From Patiria miniata (Eukaryota > Echinodermata > Asteroidea > Valvatida > Asterinidae): a stretch of 64,000 nt of DNA. The notes below the pieces were generated by a model. It was not told the DNA's origin, did not search any database, and was given only the letters and a program-made list of their open reading frames with translations. The stretch spans positions 13,591,176 to 13,655,175 of the forward strand of contig NW_024037056.1 in NCBI RefSeq assembly GCF_015706575.1. Reading direction: 5' to 3'. Shown here piece after piece: positions 55,376 through 64,000 of this stretch (positions are counted from its first letter, which is position 1; every line of letters starts with the position of its first letter). Position numbers and translations under genes: made by a program.

Positions 55376-57986
55376 TACTTTTGATTCGCCGGTTAGCCGA
55401 AGTCTAACGCAGATACTTAGCGTGAGAATTCTCGTTATACACACGAGAACGGCAAAACAACTACCGTACAGTAGCTTTTAATGTACCACGTACGCAGGCC
55501 TATGTTATCGAGCGATGAATGTTGCAGCGACAAATCACCATGGGTAAAACCATGCCCTATTTGTATTGAACAGTATACTAACTACACCGTGAATAAACGC
55601 TCTTAATTCAGGTTCAAAGTACACAGTCCTACAGTATTCGGTACCAGCTACTCATCATGGGGAAAAAAACAGTTGCTATTTCAATTGGTAGGTACTTCAC
55701 TTCCCGATAACCAGCGCAAAATGAATGGCCCTGATTCAAGTTCAAAGTTGAAACCAGCATGCAGCCGCTCTCATCTGCATGAAACTACGGATGCTCTAAA
55801 GGGACAATTTCTGTATTATAGGAAAACATTGTTGACCCAGGAAATCTTCGCAGCATGCCTTTGTAATCGAAGCGTATTTATTTTGGATTAGAGTGTTTTT
55901 ATCAGGTCATAGAAGACAGAGAGTAGTAACGTTTATATCACGAGGTAGATCCATATTTAATCTGAGACCATGGAACTGCGCGGCAAAATCTTGTTGCTAA
56001 ATTCTCAATCACAAGTCATCAGATGTCAATAACAAGTAAGTAGAACACAATCACAAATCATCAACTCACAAGAAATTCAGACATTTCTTTGTCATTGTCA
56101 TATTATTTGCCTTAGGACATGGCTTGTGCTTTGACGTGAGGCTGACTTGTGATGGATTTGACACTCACAAAAATGGATTTGAAACTCACAAAAAAAGAAA
56201 GAGTGTTATATTCTTTCAGCTCCTGTACACTCCCTTATAAATATTTTCCATGAAGTACAACGAAGCAGGACACTGTACATTTACCTCCGATATCCAACTT
56301 TCCGTTTCTTAATCTAGACCAAATGACCAATAATGATGTAGAAGGTTCACTTTGAATATAAAAGGACCTTCTTCAATATTATTTTAATCTTTTCAAACCT
56401 ACTGTGATCTGTGAGGATACAACGGAAAGTTGTTTTCTTTCTTTTTTAACGAACCTTAATTTGATGCAGTGGTTTGATTTGGAAACAATTGGGCATTTCA
56501 AATCATTTCTTTCCTATAAGAATTGCTCCAACAATTTAAGAAAACTTTGTGGAGAATCTATTTTTGTTCGTTTAATTGTCTCATTTAAAAGTGAATATAA
56601 CTTTAATAAGCCTATTGCTAAACGGAAAAAAAAGTAAAACTATGCATCTCTGGTTTTGAAACTCGAAAAAAGCATGGGGAGTGCACGTTTAATTCAGAAT
56701 AATCGACGATAAACTCTAAAAAGTGTCACCATCAGAACTGTAAACTGGATACTTTACAGAAACCACTCCATATTACAGTGGACATGTACGCCCCCAATCT
56801 GGGAATAATCAATAACATGAATTTCCATAAACGTCTACATTTTCAAAATAGAGGGCGCTATCTGATACGTTCGGACGAGTTGGACGATTGTGCACCTGAG
56901 ATCTAAAAAAGAAAAAAAAAACACCAATTAACAAGTTCTCTATTGTTTCACCTTAACATCAGCGTAGAGATATGAGTGTTTACAGTAACGAAATAACATT
57001 CAGAGTGTTCATCAGCTTGCTTTCTTTTATCACTGCTAAATATTTTACTGATGAAATTCACTTTGCTTCAACATTGTTGTTTGAAGCCATTTCGCGTAAA
57101 AGAAATCTTACAGCAATCTTTAGTTTGCGTTGTATAAACATTGTAAATGTTTGTTTGCTTGTTAATCAACATTATTTACATTTGAACAAAAAATGTTTGT
57201 GTAACAATTTGTGAGTTTTGCATTCAATGGAATTAATATTTAATTAGCATAAAGTAAGCAAAATGCAAAATATACAAAGCTCGATACATATTGAATCTAA
57301 TAGTTTCATATTCCCATGCATTCTGTTCCTATATCTTCATTAATGTCATCCAATTAATATTTTTACAATTCAGCGTTCGCATTCAATATTCTTCTTGTCT
57401 TGTAAAATTTGGGTAAATTGCTTTTCAAAAATGAGGATAGTTAAATATTAAATCGTTATTCATTCTTCTCAAGGCATTTCTTGTACAAGCTTACATGAAT
57501 GTGTGTCTAAATATCTTACATATATAACCAGATTTTATGACATCGCATTGTAAATTCATTTTTGTGATCTGAATTGCCTATTGTGTTTGAGGTGTGGGAA
57601 ATATACGTGTCTGCAAAGCGCAGTTCTAAAAAGATTTTGTAAGCATATTAAGTGAAGCAATCCACGGACCGGCGTACGTCGAATTATATCACTACAATCT
57701 TCAATTTCTGATGGGAAAATGAGTACTTGTTTTAAGTTTCAATGAACTTTTCTTATCACTAAGAGCAAATCAAATTAAACACTTCTTTGTGAAAAAATTT
57801 CGAATAATTTGCGAGATTTCTTTAAAAATGTCCGTGTTCGTATTGAGATTCTTCTTTTCCTGACTTTATTCCTGTAATGACTTAGGGGGTAAACTTAGTT
57901 CACCAGTTCATTCGATTTTGAGCAAGTTTCACAATCTGGGTAGACATGATTGTTCCTAAAGCGGATGTTGTTTAGCCCTCGATCGT
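55376..57986. other. Spacer between TRIM genes 1 and 2
   Basis: About 2.6 kb with the leader exon and promoter of gene 1 and the 3' UTR of gene 2. No coding exon was recognised. Parts resemble the spacer right of TRIM gene 2: CAATCACAAGTCATC-type motifs at 56000-56160 recur at 61640-61810, and CAGAAACCACTCCA at 56758 recurs at 62546. This marks the spacers as part of the duplicated unit. A polyadenylation signal for gene 2 lies at 57865. Confidence 0.6.
57865..57870 (-). terminator. Polyadenylation signal of TRIM gene 2
   Basis: AATAAA on the minus strand, 117 bases after the stop, in a context (TTCCTGACTTTATTCCTG on the plus strand) resembling that of gene 1. Confidence 0.55.
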
Positions 57987-59951
57987 TCAAGTAAGCTGGT
58001 AGTTACCAGCAGGGCCATGACCTTGTAGGTAGGTAAACCACATCCGCTGAAAGATCTTGATGGAATGTCTGTCTGCGACAATCAGGTCGCCAGTGGGGGT
58101 ATAGGCCATTTGTAACGGATTGTACAACTGTTCGGCTACTGTTCTTACGGAAAACCCATTTGGGTTGTACTGCTGTACTTTACCGCTTCCCCTACTACCG
58201 TGATGCAGGGTTACATTAATGTAGCCGTGATCGTCGAAAAGGACCCCGACGGGAGACGCAGGGCTTCCGTCGATGAATGTCTTGATATTAAACACTTCAT
58301 TACCCTTAAGGTCTACGCAGGACAGGGTTTTCTTATCGTAATTAGGAATGTATAGGCGGTCCTTGTTATTCATCGCTAAACCACGATTCACATTTTCATT
58401 TGGGATGGTTGTTACCAAGGAGCCATCAAGCAAATGCACAGAGATAACTTTCCTGCCCGAGTCAGCCACAGCCAGTCGGTCCGAAGCTTTGTCTACCGCT
58501 ATAGCTGATAGCTCACTTGCGCCATCCTGGGAGGGTGTGAACTCGCGAACCAAACAAAGATTGTTGTCAAAAACCTTCACTTTCTTTTTGTCAGTGACAA
58601 AAAGCAGATCATCTGTGTTCACAGCAACACCCAGAGGAGCGTCTAGTTGATGACTCCTTCGAGTAGCTGAAAGTTTGAACCGCCCATTTGAGGTAAATAT
58701 CGATAGACGCTTCAGCTCTGTGTCCGTCACAGCAATGTCCCCGTTGCTGAAACACGCAACACCTCTGGCGAATAGGAATTCACCATACCTGTTTCCTTTC
58801 TTGCCGAACTCTTCCTTCAATGGCCATTTCTCTTTGAGCAATATTTCCCCCAGATCCGTGTCACTGACGACATCTTGACATTTGACCCCGATGAACGCCA
58901 TATCCAACTTTGCCGGTTCACAATTGAGCTCCTTCTGGAATTCCAAGTTGCGCATCACCTTCGGCTTGAGCTCCAAAAGCTCGAAACCATCGGCCTTTCT
59001 CTTCAAATCATTTACGGCCGTTGCGATCTGATCTGCGCGTTTTAGATGGTCACAGTTGTTTGTGAGCGCCTTTTCAAACCCTCTGTCTCTCTCCTGACCA
59101 ATTTCGTCGACCTTTTCGGTGAGAAGCTTTGCTTTGTTTCTGATTTTAGCTACCACTATCTCCGCATTTGCAGAAATATCAATACGAGCCTGAGCCAGTT
59201 TGTCTTTCAATATATCTCGTGCAAGTTCGATTGAGTTGTTTGTGGATTTGATGCGCTGCTTGCACTTTTCAAACTGCAGCAAAGCGTCATCGACATCTCT
59301 TCGGAAGGACCTAACAGAGTCATCAATCTTTTTGTAACTGTGCTCCGCAGATCGATGATCCATTGCGGCGCACATAGGGCAGATGACGGTATGGCAGGTG
59401 TCACAGTAGAAACACAACGCCTGGTCAGTGTGGTTGGTACACATTCGGGTGATAGGTTTGACATGATCTGCTTCAGGGCCAGGGATATTTGATTTGTGCC
59501 AATCCTCAAATGAAATGATTTGATGGTTCTTGGTGGACTTGCGCCTCCCATGGGCCTTCCAGCATTTCTTGCAAAGGTTATCACTACAATCAAGACACCT
59601 CCAAGTGGCCTCTCTGTCTTCTTTACAGTCGCATGTGGTGGTAGGTATTGATGCTTCTCCTATTACCTCCTCCTGTTGTTTGACATCATCAAGGAGGGAA
59701 CTAAGAAAGGAAGACGAAGTGAGACTCTGCAATCCTCCGTCAGGAACTTTAGTCTCTCTCCTGCAGACTGGGCATGTTATCTTCTCTGCCTCTGTCTTCT
59801 GTTTGCTCAGCATCTCTTCCAGACACTTCAGGCAGAAGCTATGCAGACAGTCCAGTATCTTGGGATCCTTGAATCGACAGCAACAGATGGGACACTCTAG
59901 ATGCCCCTGGCTGATCTTATCCAAAACGGTTATAGCTGCAGCCTCTGCCAT
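57987..59951 (-). CDS. TRIM-NHL-type E3 ubiquitin ligase, TRIM gene 2 (C-terminally extended)
   Basis: One coding exon, 654 residues, closely related to TRIM gene 1 (53243-55165). RING C3HC4 has the same Cys/His positions (20-63). Two B-box-like regions, a coiled coil and the strongly conserved linker before the propeller follow, then NHL repeats. The propeller region differs more from gene 1 than gene 3 does. It is unusual in that the codon after KIFQRM is TGG where gene 1 has the TGA stop. The protein therefore runs 17 residues into what is 3' UTR in gene 1. A 5'UTR intron is present: acceptor CTATAG before 59967, donor AAAGGTAG/GTGAGA after 60213. Function is expected as for gene 1; substrate unknown. 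Confidence 0.9.
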   Translation of the reverse strand: MAEAAAITVLDKISQGHLECPICCCRFKDPKILDCLHSFCLKCLEEMLSKQKTEAEKITCPVCRRETKVPDGGLQSLTSSSFLSSLLDDVKQQEEVIGEASIPTTTCDCKEDREATWRCLDCSDNLCKKCWKAHGRRKSTKNHQIISFEDWHKSNIPGPEADHVKPITRMCTNHTDQALCFYCDTCHTVICPMCAAMDHRSAEHSYKKIDDSVRSFRRDVDDALLQFEKCKQRIKSTNNSIELARDILKDKLAQARIDISANAEIVVAKIRNKAKLLTEKVDEIGQERDRGFEKALTNNCDHLKRADQIATAVNDLKRKADGFELLELKPKVMRNLEFQKELNCEPAKLDMAFIGVKCQDVVSDTDLGEILLKEKWPLKEEFGKKGNRYGEFLFARGVACFSNGDIAVTDTELKRLSIFTSNGRFKLSATRRSHQLDAPLGVAVNTDDLLFVTDKKKVKVFDNNLCLVREFTPSQDGASELSAIAVDKASDRLAVADSGRKVISVHLLDGSLVTTIPNENVNRGLAMNNKDRLYIPNYDKKTLSCVDLKGNEVFNIKTFIDGSPASPVGVLFDDHGYINVTLHHGSRGSGKVQQYNPNGFSVRTVAEQLYNPLQMAYTPTGDLIVADRHSIKIFQRMWFTYLQGHGPAGNYQLT

Positions 59952-60213
59952 CTTTTAAGAATATCTCCTATAGAACAAAAGTTTGAAAACATGATTTATT
60001 CATCGATTCCGATCAAATATAAACCATCCAACTTATAAATCGCCATCCGACTTATAAGTCGCCTAGCTGTCATGGTTATTGACAAACTCTTCATTTTCAT
60101 AGTTATGTTGGAACCGGCAGAAACCTCAACTTTCGCCATTTTCCTTGACCACAGAAAAAAAATTGTGTGTTTCATCATCGTTGCCTTGCAAAAGTTGCTA
60201 AAGTAATCTCACC
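59952..60213 (-). promoter_or_regulatory. 5'UTR intron and leader junction of TRIM gene 2
   Basis: The leader exon ends at 60213, the intron runs 60212-59968 and the second exon starts at 59967, 16 bases before the ATG. The donor (GGTAG/GTGAG) and acceptor (CTATAG/GA) match those of TRIM gene 1. Confidence 0.6.
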
Positions 60214-62900
60214 TACCTTTAATTCTGGAATTTCACAATTCTCCTCAGTTGTAATGGGTTGCAATTTAATCGAATTTGACGTCAACAACAGGAACTTCTA
60301 ACGACAACGATCAGCCAATATAATGATGCTCTTCATACAGTCGTGATCTACAGAACAAGACATTTTCTATGTGACGAGCTAGTATTGCTCACAAAGAGGA
60401 AATACTATTTTAGAACACAATAGTTAGCTGAGTCATATGCAGAGCACATTAAAACAATGTGGAATCCGGTTGGAAAGTCAACTTTGTCACGCGAATTTCG
60501 GAAGTAGGCCTTTACAATGACTAGCAAAAGCACGGCCAAGGACACACATGCGGATTTACTGATGAAAATAGCCTACACACGATGCACTATTATGCAAATA
60601 TTGAGTAGCTCAGAGTGGAATAGGAGGAATATTATCGCAAGGAATTAACTCTGGACTTTTCCATTTCACGAGGCAAAGCCGAGTGAACTGGAAAAGTCCA
60701 GATTTACCGAGCGATAATATTCCTCCCATTTCACAATTTACAGCCACTCAATATTTGTTTTATAACTGACATTATAGATCCTTGTCATTTGATATACAAT
60801 TAATGAACTTGATTAAGAAAATTGCTAGAAAAGGTATTTTTTTGAGGTCGAAGCCATAATAAAAACATTTATTTTTCTCTTCCAAACCACCCCTTTACGA
60901 AATGTTTGAACGCAACTCTGCATAGCTACTGGCTCTAGGGAGCAATACGCGCAACGCGCACACCCACGTGCACACAAATACAGCGCCATGGAACAAGGAT
61001 GATCCTAACTGTTGAAAATAAATCCCATTCACCATGGGCGAATGGGACTTTTTTTGAGCCCCGGCGTGAATGGGAGCAATAACGAATGTCACGTGATGTG
61101 AGTTCCACTAATCAAATGACGAGGATCTGTATACATACTGTCTGTTAATGGGATCACTTGAATTAGAAGATCGATTGTAGACATTACAAAGTATCTCGAG
61201 ACACTTAATTAAAAAAAAAGGAAAGAAAATCCCAGTTGACCTTTAAAACAAAAATACAGTAAGTTCAAGTTGGAAAGGAAGCACTGCCGTTACATGGAAA
61301 GAACACCCTCTACTGGCAAAAAATTGAATACAATCACGTCTATCAATGTTCTACTGGTTGCGGTGCTCTATGAAAGCAGGCTAGTTTTAACAAGGTCAGA
61401 TATTAAGTGCTTGCTGTGCATAATCAGCCAGTTCGGTATTCCAAAATAGTCTGGTGCACATCAAGATTCGACGATTTTTTTCGGGAAAACCGCGGCAGAT
61501 AAATGCACACAAAGCCAAGAGGGACGGGTAACCAAGTCTGCATTCTGTGCAATTTTTTGGGCAATCAACAAGAGATGGGACTTTCGTTTTCATAAATGTG
61601 TATTTTACAAATATTAATAGTTCGGCAGAAGTCAATCACAAGTCGGCTGATATCTTGTGATTGACATCTGCAGATGTCAATCACAAGTCATCCATCTGTC
61701 AAGTCAATTCACAAGACAATCAGACTTTTCTGTATTATTGTTCATTATCTGACAAAGTGACATGGCTTGAGATTTGAAATGAGATGCTTGTGATTTGACC
61801 TGAGATTGACTTGTGAAAGATTTGACTGAAATTTTGGAAAGAGTTTCATCTATTCATCTCCCATCTTTCAATGATAAACTATGCCCCATACAGTCGAAGT
61901 ATAACACTGTAAATTTAACTCCAAAAATGTGCGATCCTCTCTTCCCAAAATATTGACGATTTTTTCTTCTTCTTTTTTTGCACTTTAATCTCTTTTTTTT
62001 AAGCTAATTGTCATTTTCCTTTTTTTTCCCTTTCAAATCCGTTGATGTCTTTGAGGAAAGCGCAATTGAATTGTTTACGGAAATTGAAAACGAACAGAAC
62101 TATGCAGTTGAGGAAGGTTTGAAAACAATTTAGCTTTTTCATTTTTTTTTTAAATAGTAATTTCCTTTTTTTGTGGAAGACATGAGAAAGCATCTCTTCT
62201 CCCAATATGAAGAACAAAGAAACATGTGTGAGAAGTAGAAATATTATTCGGATAACATAGGTTTAAGTTTAATAATCTGAAATTAATAAGTCTGATTACA
62301 TTCACGTTTTATGTTGAAAGATTGCTTTATAAATTATGAAGCGTTTGATAGCTCAACCATTAATTAGTGACCAAATTAATTGCTTTTTTGCACGACACGA
62401 AAACCCAAAAGATCATTGTCACGAAACATTGAAAATATTCTCCCGCTCTTGATTTGTAAAAAATTAACAACAGCTAATTAATTCCGAATAATCGAAGATT
62501 AAACCCGAAGAATGCCATCACCAGAACTCCAAACTGGAAAGTATACAGAAACCACTCCAAATAAAAGCGGACATTAAAGCCAATTACCTATACTGTTATT
62601 TGTAAGTTTAAATCAAGGTAAATCGCATATCCATTTGCAAAAAAAACAAACATTTGCAAGAGTCGCAAGCATGAGCAAGAAACCATTCAATAATGTCGCC
62701 TTAACGAAAGTTGATTATCTTTAATTTCTCGATCAGAGACAAGCGTAGTTTATAGAAGGTTATTGTAAAATTCAGTTCTACAGTCCGAAATAATCTTTAA
62801 GTTGGTCGACACGATTGTTTCATAAATCTCGTAGATGTTTTTGGATTTTAGGCAACGCATTTGGCTACCAGAGGAACATGACTGTCCGTAGTGAAGCAGA
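60214..62900. other. Spacer between TRIM genes 2 and 3
   Basis: No coding exon was recognised. It holds a hairpin element at 60615-60735, AT-rich DNA, and motifs shared with the spacer at 55376-57986. Around 60930-61085 are GC-richer words (GCGCAACGCGCAC, CCCATTCACCATGGGCGAATG) that form local inverted repeats. An ATTAAA on the minus strand near 62720 could polyadenylate TRIM gene 3. Confidence 0.55.
60615..60735. repeat. Inverted repeat, possible MITE
   Basis: GGAGGAATATTATCGC with CTGGACTTTTCCA on the left is answered by TGGAAAAGTCCAG and GCGATAATATTCCTCC on the right. Each arm is about 50 bases with a short loop. It lies about 400-500 bases upstream of the TRIM gene 2 leader junction, so it could affect its promoter; this is not shown. 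Confidence 0.65.
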
Positions 62901-64000
62901 TTACATCCGCTCAAAGATTTTGACGGAGTGTCGGCATGCGACAAGGACGTCACCAGCGGGGGTGAATGCCATTCCTAATGGATTGTACAACCCTTGAGCT
63001 ACTGTTGATATGAATGCACCATTAGAATCGTATTGATGCACTTCATCAATGTCTCCCTCTGTACCGCAGTGAAGAGCGACATAGATGCTCCCATCATCAT
63101 CGCACAGGACACCAGTCGGTTTCGCTGGTTTCCCGTTCAGTACGGTCATCACGTTGAACACCTCATTGCCCTTCAAATCAACGCACATCAACCTCTTCTC
63201 CTTGTAGTTTGTGAAGATCAGCCGCTCTTTGTTGCTCATTGCTATGTAATGTCTAACCAAGTGATTTGATGTGCTTGCAATCAACGATCCGTCCAGGTTG
63301 TGGACACTGATGACCTTTCTCCCCCAATCAATCACTGCTACTCGTTGCTTGTCCACAGCAATACCACTGAGGTCACTCTTTGATGGCCCCTCTGCGTCGT
63401 CAACCGAAGGTGTAAACTCGCGAACAAACTGCAGCTTATTATCAAAAATCTTCACTTTATCTTCATCCGTGACGAAAAGAAGATCATCACAGTTTACTCC
63501 AACGCGCCAAGGATTTTCCAGCTGATTGCTATCAGTTCCTTGATCAACCGATGTTTTGAACTGCCCATTGGAGGTAAACAATGATAGCCGCTTCTGCGTT
63601 ACATCAGTCACAACAACGTCCCCATTGCTGAAACATGCAACACCCGCGGCCCACTGAAATTTCCCGTCACCGGTACCTTCTTTGCCGAACTCTTCCTTCA
63701 AGTGCCATTTCTCATTGAGCAATATTTCCCCCAAATTCGTGTCACTGACGACATCTTGACATTTGACCCCGATGAACGCCATGTCCACCTTTGCCGGCTC
63801 ACACTTGAGCTCCTTCTGGAATTCCAAGTTGTGCATCACCTTCGGCTTGAGCTCCAAAAGCTCGATATCATCAGCTTGTCTCATCAAGTCATTTACTGCC
63901 GTGACGATCTGATCTGCGCGTTCCATCTGCTCACGGTTGTGCTTGAGCGCCTTTTCGTACTCACTGTCTCTCTCCTGACCGATTTCGTCGACCTTTTCGG
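62901..64000 (-). CDS. TRIM-NHL-type E3 ligase, TRIM gene 3 (5' part outside window)
   Basis: Only the C-terminal ~365 residues are in the window; the reading frame stays open to base 64000, so the RING, B-boxes and start lie beyond it. The visible part begins in the coiled coil (KVDEIGQERDSEYEKAL), continues through the conserved linker and the NHL propeller and ends in KIFERM at a TAA stop. It resembles TRIM gene 1 more than the adjacent gene 2, for example KVISVHNLDGSLIASTSN and NPLGMAFTPAGDV are shared with gene 1. The stop-to-stop spacing between copies is 4744 and 4914 bases. Function is inferred from the family only. Confidence 0.88.
   Translation of the reverse strand, partial: EKVDEIGQERDSEYEKALKHNREQMERADQIVTAVNDLMRQADDIELLELKPKVMHNLEFQKELKCEPAKVDMAFIGVKCQDVVSDTNLGEILLNEKWHLKEEFGKEGTGDGKFQWAAGVACFSNGDVVVTDVTQKRLSLFTSNGQFKTSVDQGTDSNQLENPWRVGVNCDDLLFVTDEDKVKIFDNKLQFVREFTPSVDDAEGPSKSDLSGIAVDKQRVAVIDWGRKVISVHNLDGSLIASTSNHLVRHYIAMSNKERLIFTNYKEKRLMCVDLKGNEVFNVMTVLNGKPAKPTGVLCDDDGSIYVALHCGTEGDIDEVHQYDSNGAFISTVAQGLYNPLGMAFTPAGDVLVACRHSVKIFERM

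Noticed and set aside
53243..64000. Assignment as TRIM2, TRIM3 or TRIM71
   Set aside because: The filamin-type domain of those proteins is missing between coiled coil and propeller, and the tandem copies look like a lineage-specific expansion.

Overview
This is metazoan nuclear DNA: AT-rich, multi-exon genes with GT-AG introns, dense MITEs and tRNA-derived SINEs, and intronic satellite. The gene content (GABA-B-type receptors, SRCR-bearing class B GPCRs, tandem TRIM-NHL genes) and intron sizes of a few hundred bases suggest an invertebrate deuterostome. An echinoderm, probably a starfish, is my best guess from memory of similar TRIM N-termini. This is inference; no search was run.

Layout. 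(1) 1-2316: no gene seen; a degenerate 91-bp repeat and a fold-back element. (2) 2317-8721, minus: receptor A, a signal peptide + 2 SRCR + somatomedin B + Cys-rich + 7TM (class B/Methuselah-like) protein of 5 coding exons. (3) 10512-20756, minus: receptor C, a 17-exon GABA-B-receptor-like gene. (4) 20757-24870: divergent intergenic region. (5) 24871-32697, plus: receptor B, paralog of A with the same 5-exon structure. (6) 35145-51652, plus: receptor D, paralog of C with the same introns plus one extra. Its intron 1 holds a 21-bp inverted minisatellite and its intron 2 a satellite array of about 7 kb (~166-bp unit, ~40 copies). (7) 53243-64000, minus: three tandem TRIM-NHL genes, the third cut by the window end.

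The first four genes are two interleaved paralog pairs in the order (A-like minus)(C-like minus)(A-like plus)(C-like plus). The exon models were built by matching the paralogs to each other, checking every splice site and phase; all phases close. A/B are probably surface receptors with scavenger-type ectodomains. C/D carry a Venus-flytrap domain that keeps most GABA-contact positions of vertebrate GABBR1, joined to a 7TM domain resembling GABBR2. The TRIM genes arose by tandem duplication of a ~4.7-4.9 kb unit that includes a 5'UTR intron. Whether the three families work together cannot be told from sequence.
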